From Diadema setosum (lineage: Eukaryota > Echinodermata > Echinoidea > Diadematoida > Diadematidae), in NCBI GenBank assembly GCA_033980235.1, contig CM067075.1, forward strand, positions 16,380,844-16,444,843: a stretch of DNA of 64,000 bases, in the 5' to 3' direction. The notes beneath the pieces are model-generated. The model was not told the origin of the DNA and did no database searches. It saw nothing but the letters and a program-made list of their open reading frames with translations. The translations under genes and the position numbers were made by a program. This document shows, one piece after another, positions 53,822 through 64,000 of the stretch; within the stretch, counting starts at the first letter, position 1; every line of letters starts with the position of its first letter.

Positions 53822-56800
53822 GTATGTACAAATATAATTTGCTGATAATTTTTGTGTACGTTTTCTTTTTCTTAGCATGAAAGCTTATTAGTCGTGATGT
53901 CATGATTAAAATGGTGGATCTGGCTGAGCATGTTAACAATTTTCCTAATCACAGAGTACCCATGAACGACATTATATGTGTGAAAATGGTCCGCGCAGCA
54001 CACAAGTCCGACATATTGAAAATTACGTAGGGTTCTATGTTTAGTACCGCAGACGTCGGGACTTCAATTCAGTTGAGAGCAATGCCAATGCCATGGGGTG
54101 AGCTGAGCCTACCACTTGTTCGGCGGCCTCTTGTGGTCTTGTTAACTGTAATCATTACAGCCTACAGTGCCGTATGTGCAGCACAAGTCAGCTCACATTT
54201 TCTTTGTGAAATAGTACATGTACCTGTATGCATTAGTGATTCTTTCTTTCTTTCTTTTATTTATTTATATTAAACGGGTTTTACCTCCGCCAAGGTAAGG
54301 AGGTTATGTTTTCGTTACCGTTGCCCGTTGGTTTGTGCATGTGTGTGTGTTCGTTGGTAAGTTAGTTTGTCTGTGTGCAAAATAACTCAAAAAGTAGTTG
54401 ACGGATTGGGATGAAACTTGCAGGAAAGGTTGAGAATGACAAAAGTACCAAATGATTAACTTTTTGGTAGTGATCCGAGAATTTGGGGGGAATTTATGAA
54501 GGATTTTTGATATTTTGGCAGGTAGGGTCAATGAACTTGAGAGTTCAGGCTGCGCATATTTGAGGTTTGTATTTCCGCACTACAGTGCGTGCTCTAGTTT
54601 CTGCTAGGGCGAGGCGCACCGTGCAGCTGAGGGTTTATGATGTAACAATTAAAGGGGCATACTCGTGAAATAGGCCCCACCACTGCGTGTCCGTAGAAAT
54701 ACTACGGCGGCTCGCCTGTTTATACTCGTGAATTCAGCCCCACCGTGTGGCGTTCATCGGTAGATAAGCACAGCGGTGGGGCTTTCTTCCACAGTATAAT
54801 ACTTGTGAATGCGGCCCCATCAAACGGCGTTTACGCGAGATGCATACGGCAGTGGGGCCGATTTCCACAGCATAGCATCTTTCGTCCTCCCTTTCTCCCG
54901 TTTTTTCTTTGGTCTTCTACTTTATTCTCGGAAGGACTCCCTAATGTCCCTTGACTAATTAAATGGCCAATTTAACCATAAATACAACCCTACCTAACCC
55001 TAAACCCTAACCCTAACCTAACCTTGCTTGCTAACGCACGGGTGCACGCGCACTGCGGTGGGGCCTATTTCACGATTTTGCCATTAAAGGCTTCTATATT
55101 GGGAAATCGGGCGACTTTCAGCACACTATAAACACTTTCAGCATGCTAAGTAGGCCTATGGATGGAAATCACTGTATGGAAGAACAAGATCAGTGATGGA
55201 AATGAGCTGCATGCTTGGCAGAGGTCTGTGCTCTCAGAGTGCTTACTCTAGTTTATCTATTTTTTAATAATTATTACTATTATTTATAAATGTTTTTTTT
55301 TTTTGCCATGATTGATCACAGTTCAAAAGAGAGCCATCAGGCCAGTGCCCTGCCACTGGTTCTGTTAGGTATTGTATATACACCACATATTTAGCAATTT
55401 TTTCGAATGGGGATTTCTTGACAATTTTGTGAGTGGTTAAATTTGCGATTGTGGATTACGGTAAAACTGAAGGGAGAAATGTAATGTTAAAATTATTGTT
55501 ATTAAATGCATGCACGCCATATTCGTGTTATCATCACGAATAGCACCTGATTTGCGAAATTTGCAAAAATAAAAACCTCGCAAAAATATTTGGTGTATAA
55601 AGCAAATTACAGTCCAGTACCGGTATTCAATTAAAATAACTTGCTTGGCTTAGTGGTAGACCCAAAGAGATTTTCCCCAGTGACTGCTAGAGTACGGAGT
55701 CTTCATTCGCCCTGTACTATTGTTTTGTGAGCGCAAGGGGAGCATTGGATGACAACGAGGCGGTACAACGGTAGGCTCACCCCTCGTGCTAACACGCTAG
55801 CAAGCGAGCAACCGAGGAACAGCCAAAATCAAGAGCGTACTCGCGTAAAAGTTCAGAAGTTCGCGTAATACGCGCTGTAGAAATGTATACATAGTACGCA
55901 AAGTCCGCCATTGTTAAGTGACCAATGGCGGCCCCCATGAAATCACTGACTCCATTGTAGAGTCCGCCCTCTAGTGGTGGGGAGGAGAAAAATCTCTTTG
56001 GGTAGACCCCTCTATGTATGATGTGAAATAGAATTAAATAAAAAAGTGCTTACTCCATATGCACAATCAAAGTTTGACCGAAAGATCAGTCTGACTGTAT
56101 TTTATCATCAGTATTCAGGGATATGAAGATTACGGGTGGCTTCATGTTACAAAATTCCTTCGGACAAGGACAGAGAGATTTTTCTGTCTACACCAAAGAA
56201 TATAATAATGAATAAAATTTGCAGCATTCAAATCAATCACTTTTAAGGTTGAAATTCAATAAGGAAAGCTTTTATTTTGCATGAGCAAGAAATGTAGGCC
56301 TACATCATTATGTTCATGTTGGTGTGTCTTGTTGCAAATTCAATATACTGTAAAACAAGGAATGTTCGCGTGCATTTTAATTTCGCGAATTTCGCGAGAG
56401 GCAAGAATCGCGAAATTAAAATGCACGCAAAAATCCTTTTCTACACTATATGCCGCATAAAAGGCTGTCGGCTCCAATTCGTGAAAATTTCATGCCGTGA
56501 AAATATCGTGTTTTACAGTACACTGTACATTTTCCTACTGACAATCTGTATAGAGCCAGGGTGTCTTGCATCTGATATGGTCTACAATTTGTGCTAACTT
56601 CAACACTGTACTTGTATTTAATTGTAAGCCCTACTTATAAAATTCAAACAGTTCAGGACCAGCTTTTGGTCCAGATTGTGTTGGTTACACAAGACAATAT
56701 GTGATGAAGAGATTAAGGTGTATGCATATAAATCAGTGCTCATTACATATCGTTATTTTCAGAATATTATTAGCTCCAGTGATGGGATGCAAGTCACAAC

Positions 56801-56854
56801 TTTACTCCACATAGACCTAAGGCAGTTACTTTCCAAAATAATGATATTAATTAA

Positions 56855-56895
<41 letters not shown>

Positions 56896-56968
56896 TAATA
56901 ATAATAATTATAATAAAAGTGATGATAATAATAATAATAATAATGATAATAATAATAATTATAATAAA

Positions 56969-57000
<32 letters not shown>

Positions 57001-60000
57001 TAATAATAATGTGTAGGGTTTTTTTCTGTTAAAACTGAATAAATACCATTTGTAGCAATTCTCCCTCTCCTTCCTCCCATGTAATTTTCCTCTCCCTCCC
57101 CTTTTCTACTGCAATTTTTGTGCAAGGCTTGCCTACCCTTGCCCTGTATTCTCTGACTGCTGCACATATATTTTCTTCTTTTTTTTCTTGCCTCTTTGTG
57201 TGTTTGTATGTGTGTGTGTGTGTGTGTGTGTGTAGGGAGGGGGAGGGTTGTCTTCCTTTACCTCCCTCTATCTCTGTGGTATGGAGACTGTAGCAAGGTA
57301 ATCCAACTCAAATAACAGTATGTACAATGTACAATATTATTGTTTTCAGACTCCTACATCCCAGCAACACAGAGGCCAGATGGAAGCTGGAGGAAGCCGA
57401 GGCGTGTGAAGCCAGGATATGTTCCCCAAGAGGAGGTCCCACTGTAAGATGACACAAACTTATTTAAACTGTTAACAGTAAAACTTCCAGTATTTTCTCT
57501 CATCATTACACTTCATGTAGTGGTCAACTTGACTTAAATTGAAGTTGCTTTTAACTCATTTTTTTTTTTTTTTCAAATCAAAATAGAACCAGGCACCAAA
57601 ATGAAAAATGCATGTGGTAAATACATCATGTAAGTTGTCACAGCAAATCTTTCTAATTTATAAGAAATGACAGTTGCTCCTGAACATTAGCATTCGATGG
57701 CTCTGAAAATGGGGTTGTTTCTTTTTGGTGTTACTTTCAGGATGTAAAGTCTGAAAAAAAAAATGTTTTCCTCGTATCCCTCGAAGTGGCCATGTTCTGT
57801 GTACCAACAACCAACCACTTATACTACTAGAATACATTGTACAGTAGCTCCTCTTATCATAGTGTTTTGTCATTGCTAAGAGCCTCTTGTCTTTATAGCT
57901 TTGGGTCATTGAGTAATTTAGATTTGGGCAAGTCCAAGATAACGCGCGCGTTACGTATGGGACATTCAGAGATTTTTATGACCTGAAAAATAGTGTTAAT
58001 GGCTTTTGATCATATTAAACTTTATCATGGTGATTGATATCTAGGAGAAGTATAATCATGCAAAAGATGGAGAAAAATGACTCTCACAATTATATTCTAG
58101 AAGAGAAAATATGTGCCGTTACGTATGGGACCAGAAAAATTTTGTTTTTTTGAACATTTTTTTCAACCTCAAAACTCTCTGAAAGTATTTCATTCTACAA
58201 CTTGTAACTCTCTGTGATGAAAGTCACAACACTCAAGATTATCACAGGTAAGTTTCATGTTGTTAGGCAAAAAGCTCTAATTACAGGTTCTAATTAAAGA
58301 CAGACATGACTTGTTACGTATGGGACAGTTACGTATGGGACAGTTTGTCCCCCATTCATTTAGTGTGTGAAGAACCATGTTTATGGGTATTTTGCATAAT
58401 TATTGAAGTAAAATCAGTTGAAACTACTCAAATACTGATCCAGATTGTCGAGGAAACAATATTCCCTAAATATTCACCATCCTAATCATATTCAATCATA
58501 TTTTTATATTTTTATGACCAACCTGAGTATGCATGCCCTTTGTCCCCCATTCGTTTAGTGTGTGGAGAGACATGTTTATGGGTATTTTGCAAAATAATTT
58601 TGCAAAATATCCATAAACAAATTTTTGCATGATTATTGAAATGGAATCAGTTGAAATTACTCAAATACTGATCCAGATTGGCAAGGGAACATATTGCCCA
58701 AATATTTACCATCATAATCATATTTAATCATATTCTATATTTTTATGACCAACCTGAGTATGTATGCCCTATTTTTATCAGGATAGTTACTACTGAAAAA
58801 TTGAATAGTTTAAAGTGTTAACTTCCATTGATGAAGGGCAGTTTGCCATTTCGTTTCAATAAAAAACAACTTGACACAAGAAATATTAATTTTTATAAAT
58901 AAGCAATACCTGCTGTGTGGAACCCCAGTGATCGAGTAGATATATGATGTCTGTCTAGCAGTCAGGTCATTGATTCGAGTCACACCTCAATATGTATACC
59001 CATGAATTTTGTCGTGACAATTTGTGTATCACTTGCAATTAAAAAAAAAATATTTTACTTTATTTTTTTAAATATATATCACAACCATTTCAAATTGGAT
59101 CTCCATCACTAAACTTTGAGTTCCTCTAGTCTCAGGATTGTATGCTCTTTAGTAATTCATATAATTGGTTTCCAATCATCTCCTTAAATGTTGAATACTG
59201 AATCCCCATTTCTACAAAAAACTATACCATCCCTTTAATGCTGATTTTTCATTGTGTATTTTGCCATTTTCCCCTCCCCCTTTCTGAAAATTGTTCAGTC
59301 AAGTACATGTATTGTTTAAAGTGTCTATAACTCAAAAAGTAGCTACAATGTTGGGATGCTTTCTGCAGGATGATTGACCATTTGTGTACTGAGAGACCTT
59401 CCCAGGTAGCTACATGCATCCACATGCAATATTTATGAGGATGTCCCATACGTAACATTATTTCAATGCCTAATAAAAAATATTTCTTTTACTGTTTTTT
59501 CTTTTTTCTATGGTATTTAATTTCTCTAAACAATAAATTAGAACTTTCCAAAAGGGCATTAATATAACCTTAGCAATTTCAGAAAAAAACCTAAAAAAAT
59601 GACCTCAATTTGTTACGTATGGGACATCTCATGATAGGACACGAGCTAATTTGCATAATCATTTGCAAAATCCCTAAATTTTCATACCAAGTTAAACTAT
59701 TTGATGAACTTCTTATGTCCACATATTAATCAAATATTTGCTTTCCTTTGAATTAATATGAATTTTTATAAATGTCCCATACGTAACGCTGTGTTTCACA
59801 TTTATGCAAATGAAGCCCTTGAAATTTGCATAAATTTACATAATATAATTTTTTCCTCCATGGAAATCAAAACTTCAACTCATAAGCTTCAAAATGATAC
59901 CAAACATGTCAATATTGAGCAAAGATGAAATTTTGCCTCCTGAGGGGACCTTATCTTGGACTTGCCCATTTCCAATTGTGCTTGCCATCATTCAACAGCT

Positions 60001-60658
60001 GCCAGGTCCATAGTGATTTGTACATTGTAACAATACCTTATCAACTTATTGACCTTTAGTGAAAATGTGTGTTTGTAAGTAATACTATATCTTGTCTTTT
60101 CATATCACATGACAGGAATTAATCTATGAAGTTAGGAGTTTGAAATCAATCAATGAACTAATATTGTAATAAGGAGAATAAAACAGTCTTGTAATATCCA
60201 TTACGTGATGCAGGTATGAGAGCAAAGGCAAACAATGGGTGAACAGCAAACCAAGGCTTCCCCCTGGTGTCCATGAAGACCCTGCCCCAGTGCAGCAATC
60301 ACAACAAGTACAACCGCAGGCACCCCTCTCCAAGTCCGCCAAGAAGAATGAGAAGCGCAAGCAGAAGCGGAAGGAAAAGGCCCATGCCCAGGAAGAGACG
60401 GGTATAGTTGATGGAAAGGTTGATGCTCTTGCCAGTAACATCGGTGACGTCAGTCTGAGTGACAATGCTCAGTTGACGGGCACGTCGGATCCACAGAAGC
60501 GCATGAAGAATGTGAAAAAGAAGTTACGACAAATCGAGGACCTTCAGGTAAAAATTTCAAGTGGTGAGATTACGTCACCGTCCAAGGAGCAGCTGGACAA
60601 GATCGCGAGGAAAGGGGAGCTGGAGGAGGAGTTACGGACTCTGGAGGAGGGCTTGTAG
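53779..60658 (+). CDS. PYM1: PYM1 (partner of Y14 and Mago), EJC disassembly factor
   Basis: PYM binds the Y14-Mago core of exon junction complexes on ribosome-associated mRNAs in the cytoplasm and strips them. Exons 53779-53821, 57350-57443 and 60214-60658; 582 nt, 193 residues. All introns are GT-AG with matching phase. The N-terminal Mago/Y14-binding segment is [14 protein letters not shown] (17-30) then [15 protein letters not shown]-containing linker ([11 protein letters not shown]) precedes a basic stretch ([16 protein letters not shown]), and the conserved C-terminal helix reads [10 protein letters not shown]...[26 protein letters not shown] in pieces. Length is close to human PYM1 (about 204). 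Confidence 0.95.
54656..55082. mobile_element. hAT-like MITE with 8-base target duplication
   Basis: TIRs GGCATACTCGTGAAATAGGC and the inverted GCCTATTTCACGATTTTGCC. ATTAAAGG flanks both sides (54648-54655 and 55083-55090); an 8-base duplication is typical of hAT transposons. The interior repeats a gtgaa...ggccccac motif four times and contains the telomere-like stretch. PYM1 intron 1. Confidence 0.85.
54986..55025. repeat. Telomere-like CCCTAA repeats inside the MITE
   Basis: About six imperfect CCCTAA or CCTAA units (aaccctaaaccctaaccctaa and neighbours). (CCCTAA)n is the usual animal telomere repeat; here the tract is short and internal. Confidence 0.7.
55370..55600. repeat. TIR element, TACTGTA-like family, diverged
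   Basis: Left tattgtatatacaccacata, right tatttggtgtataaa, roughly inverted. Interior 'atttgcgaaatttgcaaaaat' motifs. PYM1 intron 1. Confidence 0.45.
55601..56065. other. Intronic DNA
   Basis: Within PYM1 intron 1. GC-richer than the flanks. The phrase 'gacccaaagagattttcccc' near 55660 is inverted as 'aaaaatctctttgggtagacccct' near 55988, so 55656-56010 may be one more TIR element. Confidence 0.45.
56066..56200. repeat. Small TIR element related to 27470-27645
   Basis: agtttgaccgaaagatcagt at the left, gagagatttttctgtctaca at the right. Second copy of the family in this window. PYM1 intron 1. Confidence 0.5.
56346..56520. repeat. TIR element, TACTGTAAAAC family
   Basis: TACTGTAAAACAAGGAATGT and TATCGTGTTTTACAGTA ends. 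The interior has ttcgcg repeats and ggctgtcggctccaattcgt. PYM1 intron 1. Confidence 0.75.
56858..57011. repeat. (AAT)n microsatellite with GAT interruptions
   Basis: About 150 bases of ATA/ATG trinucleotides in PYM1 intron 1. ORFs through it (poly-Ile or poly-Tyr) are artefacts. Confidence 0.9.
57350..57443 (+). CDS. PYM1: PYM1 exon 2 (Mago-Y14 binding)
   Basis: Acceptor tgttttcag|AC; encodes [20 protein letters not shown] then [12 protein letters not shown]. This is the family signature. Donor ACT|gtaaga. Confidence 0.96.
57925..59968. mobile_element. 2-kb non-coding DNA element with seven GTTACGTATGGGAC motifs
   Basis: TIRs TGGGCAAGTCCAAGATAA and its inverted copy at 59951-59968. The 14-mer GTTACGTATGGGAC occurs at 57950, 58118, 58313, 58328, 59612 (plus) and at 59443, 59774 (inverted). 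An internal direct repeat of about 190 bases starts 'ttgtcccccattc(a/g)tttagtgtg' at 58348 and 58540. No protein. Fills most of PYM1 intron 2. Confidence 0.8.
60214..60658 (+). CDS. PYM1: PYM1 exon 3 (basic linker and C-terminal helix)
   Basis: Acceptor gatgcag|G; begins [18 protein letters not shown] and ends with TAG. The basic stretch mimics eIF2A-like RNA or ribosome binding in family members. Confidence 0.95.
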
Positions 60659-62887
60659 TGTGCTTTACAGACATCATGGGAGGAGAATTTTTAATTTACG
60701 TTTGAACCAACACATGAAGCAGGTCATGTACTTGAAAGATTCTCTTGAAGAGCGAGTCATGTGATTTGAAAATACCTCTGGAGGATACTGTTATGTGATG
60801 AAATCCATTTCACCATGGGAAGGTTTGTGATAGGACATACAGCCTGTAGACATCTTGGAAAAGTCTTTGATGACATTCAGGTTACCTGGTACCTAGGAAT
60901 GCCTTGTGATATGCTTGGATATTTTCCTGGTGGACAAGTCGACAGAAAGTTACAGTGTTTGCTTCTCATTTTAGGTTTGTGCCCAGCTAGAATGAATGCC
61001 ACAGGCATTGTTAGCATAGTTAACACATAGTAGCATTTATACATGCTTGATTTTTTTTTCCCTACATGTAACAAGTACACATGATATTTAGCGTTATTAG
61101 TGTGTGATGTTCTCTAACAACTTCTCTTGTCAAAACAGTAGATAGAAGATAAACACACATCGTGAAACTTATCTTTCATACCTACCCTGTCTCTGTTCAT
61201 GTAGGCCTATCAGTGATGGGCAACCACATCATGGACAGTGTGCCAGACAAGTGTAGCATGTAAAATGTTGTCGATATTCTCCAAATCTTTATGTATTGTC
61301 CAGCATTGCGTTACTTTCCCAGCCTCAACCTCACGACATTAAGAGATTATTCATCACAATATGTAAATTTGAACAATTCTGTCCCAATGAGTTATGTCAT
61401 AAACAGTTTTAGCTGTACATTTTATGTGACCTCAAGTTGTAAGAGATTTTCCAGACATTTTGCAATCTCAAAGTTATTTATTCCATTTTCTTTTAGCAAG
61501 GTAGCCCTTTCAACTCACTTGGAACTGCTCTGCCAAGGGGCCCTGCATCACATACAAAATACAGTAAGAGTAAAAAACACAAACTTATAGACATGGTAAC
61601 AAAGAAGAAACACAAACGCAAAATTATACAAATACAAAAATTATACTCGAGAAGTAAATGATTGTTTAGACTTCAAGCTTTTTTCTTCTTCTTCTTCTTC
61701 TTCTTCTTTTTTGCCAGTATACAATAGTGTGCCAAATGGAGAAGGGATTTCAATATCAAATAAGGTCATGAAGGTTGATAGAAGTGGCAACATTTCGATG
61801 TTTCCTCCCCCTCTTTTGATACCAAAGAATCCTTGATATTGGCATAATGGGATCCAGCCTGCTCTCCTTTTCTCCCAAGAGAGATGGTAAATCCACACTG
61901 TTGTTCACTGCTAACTTACTGTTCAGGAAACTGTTATCACAGACAAGTTGTCATGACAAGTTGTCATAGTTGTTATAGGCTACTGAAATCCTTGCATCTG
62001 ATTGCCTAAGAGCAAATTTGTCACAGAAATGTGGCAGTTGTCTGTGATAACAAGTTTTATGAAACAGGACCCAAGTCAGCATGATTCAGTTAGAAAAGCA
62101 CAGAAGAGAGAGTTGATGAAAATTGATGAATATATTACCACCTTCCAACACTGACAAATTGAGAAAAGACAAACTCAAAAGAAAGCAGTGCATTTGTGTT
62201 TATGTATTACACTTAAAAAGCTGTATGTCATTCAGGCAAGTCACAGACACTAGCTGTACCATGTGACCATTCCAATCGTTTCCATCATAACAAAATCGTG
62301 TTATCTTATAAGCAGACATTTTTGTTATGTTTGAGCTGAGTGTTATTTTTTTTCTCCAAAAAGTTTGTCTTCTTCAGGAACATCTGAATATTTTAGTCAT
62401 AATAGTATTGTCTGCTGGTACAGACATCATACTGTGTAATTGACATCAGTAAAAATCAGATTTCTATGTGTATGCTTTCAGGAGAGTAAACACTCCCCTG
62501 CAAGTCCGATTATTTTATTTATTTAATTTTTTTTTTTTGAATGCCAGGCTTTTATATTCAGAGAAAATGGTAATGTCTCCTCCAAAAAAAGTTTAAAGTT
62601 GCACATAAATCACATTTTTAAAAAAAAGGAAAATAAAAATCCTGATGAAGGCAGAAGACCCTATACGTGTAGAAGGAACTGTACAATCATTTGATTTCTA
62701 GTACGTGTATATTGTACTTCATTGTATATGCACCTTTTACCAAGGCATATTGATATCCAGGATTATTTCAGATCTGATTGCTGTATCAGTTGTCAATGAG
62801 CCCCTCCCAATTTCATTGTGAGCATGCAAGATACATGTTTAGATGATGACGACTGTGGTTTGTACATTATGTTCAGTTGTCATTAAC
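60659..62887. other. PYM1 3' UTR and downstream DNA
   Basis: No further coding exon. It includes a (TTC)n run (about 61683-61710) and an inverted pair 'ctgttatcacagaca' / 'tgtctgtgataacaag' at about 61930 and 62040, suggesting a decayed TIR element. I cannot place the poly(A) site. Confidence 0.4.
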
Positions 62888-63030
62888 TACTGTAAAATGC
62901 ATGCGAAAGTTCTTGTTTACACTATACATTGAACGTTAGAGGCATCTCGCAAAAATTTCATGCCGCATAAAAGGCCGTCGGGTCCAATTCATGAAAATTT
63001 CATGCCGTAAAAATATCTTGTTTTACAGTA
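62888..63030. repeat. TIR element, TACTGTAAAA family
   Basis: TACTGTAAAATGCATGCG and TATCTTGTTTTACAGTA ends, with the shared interior ggccgtcgggtccaattcat. 143 bases. Confidence 0.7.
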
Positions 63031-64000
63031 TTACATCAAAGTGAATAGAGAGATGACATCACATCTGTGAGAAACAGATCAGACCAGGAAGTATCACTAT
63101 CTGAATATCTGTGCCTTGTGGCAGAAGTCTCTCTAGTAACTTGCAATAATAACATCAACCAGAACAAGCGTGAACCTTAGAAAGCCTGCAGTTGGCACAA
63201 CAGTCCCCATAGAAATTGTGTTCAGTTAAATGGGGCTTGTTTGTCTCAAGACATTGTAAAAATTGGAAAGGAGTCATGGAACACAAAGAATGTGCAGGCA
63301 TGTCAAAGAAGTTTAGGCATAGCTTAGCAATGAGGTAGAAAGTTTGTTGAAGTGTCAAATACCTGGTGCGGTATTTTGTCTCTGTTGAATTTTTGTTGTT
63401 GTTGTTGAGCATCAATGTTTAACACCAATATACTATGTTCAGAAGCATGTATGTACAATGTATTACAATCAGTGAGATTGCCTTTGCTGTCAAAATTTTG
63501 TACTTGGTTACATGTGTATCCGATAATCACTAAAGATGGATTTTACTCAATACTGCCAATTTGTCTCAACAGAGTCACATCTGACCAACTAGTACAGTGG
63601 AACCTTGTTATAACGAAGTTGGATCTGAAGAGATACCAGAAATAATGTGGATATCTCGGTAGTCTCAAGCAGCTTGTTATAATGAGGTCCCTTTATACAG
63701 TTTATTTCATTACATGTACCACCATCCTTTTTCATGTCTGTTATTCTTTGTTATGCATCTTGATATCAGGAGTATGTTGGAAGTCATTTACAAGTTTGAT
63801 GAAGGTCAAATGACAATTGTATACTGAGGTACAGTGGACTCCCATTTTAACAAAGTCCTTGGGACTGCCAGTTTTCTTTCTTTATATCAAAATTTTTGTT
63901 ATAACTGAACAAATAAACATTAGAAAATATAGAACGGATAATGTTGTGGTCTGAATTTTTATTTTGTTGTAACCGGTATTTTGTTGTAACCGTGTTCATT
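63031..64000. other. Intergenic DNA with TIR fragments
   Basis: No gene. From about 63593 are fragments of 'cagtggaaccttgttataacga' and 'cagtggactcccattttaac' type repeat ends, common ends of small DNA transposons. The second may continue past the window edge. Confidence 0.4.

Larger units (their letters stand above)
54281..55260. repeat. Repeat starting 'cctccgccaaggtaaggagg', split by a MITE
   Basis: Left end ttacctccgccaaggtaagg, then 'tgacggattgggatgaaacttg'. Right part after the MITE is 'gagctgcatgcttggcagaggtctgtgctctcagagtgc'-like, in pieces at about 55200-55245, loosely inverted to the left end. In PYM1 intron 1. Non-coding. Confidence 0.5.

Noticed and set aside
54986..55025. A chromosome end or telomere fusion
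   Set aside because: Only about 40 bases, degenerate, and lying inside a MITE with a clear target duplication.
56676..57167. Poly-Ile and poly-Tyr ORFs
   Set aside because: Translation of an (AAT)n microsatellite.

Overview
The window reads as animal nuclear DNA: AT-rich, with short coding exons, introns of about 0.2 to 4 kb with GT-AG borders (one GC-AG), poly(A)/poly(C) runs, microsatellites and a very high density of short inverted-repeat transposons. The repeats, together with deuterostome-like DBF4 and PYM1 proteins, suggest a marine invertebrate. I favour an echinoderm such as a sea urchin, but this is an inference from repeat style, not a species call.

Three cellular genes could be assembled exon by exon with consistent reading phase. 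(1) DBF4, minus strand, 19526 to 1743: 13 coding exons and 1527 residues. It is the regulatory subunit of the CDC7 kinase that fires replication origins, with motifs N, M and C in order and a roughly 1135-residue tail in one last exon, as in fly Chiffon. (2) A CCR4/nocturnin-type (EEP fold) nuclease or phosphodiesterase, plus strand, 30515 to 38137: 7 core exons plus one optional 47-base exon, about 403 to 415 residues, with all catalytic motifs. (3) PYM1, the exon-junction-complex disassembly factor, plus strand, 53779 to 60658: 3 exons, 193 residues. DBF4 and the EEP gene are divergent, with about 11 kb between start codons. They act in unrelated processes and I see no operon-like logic.

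The rest is mobile DNA. 39022-42117 is a decayed non-LTR retrotransposon (ORF1, endonuclease, reverse transcriptase; minus strand) with a large internal deletion. About 43880-49863 is a mosaic of at least three Ty3/gypsy remnants, all minus strand, with one LTR-like end and a tRNA-Leu primer-binding site at 49564-49582. More than 15 foldback or TIR elements (MITEs) lie in introns and intergenic DNA, several nested in each other: 5789-7260 holds 6214-7058; 32639-33625 holds 32663-33085; 50636-51456 holds 50938-51185.

The most noteworthy signals are a perfect 132-base inverted repeat in a DBF4 intron (12815-13140), a tandem element carrying four RFX X-box sites about 160 bases apart (6365-6861), a 2-kb non-coding element in the PYM1 intron with seven copies of one 14-mer (57925-59968), a gypsy frame broken internally only by UAG codons (44319-46859), and a splice arrangement in the EEP gene where inclusion of a 47-base exon stays in frame only with an acceptor 11 bases downstream.
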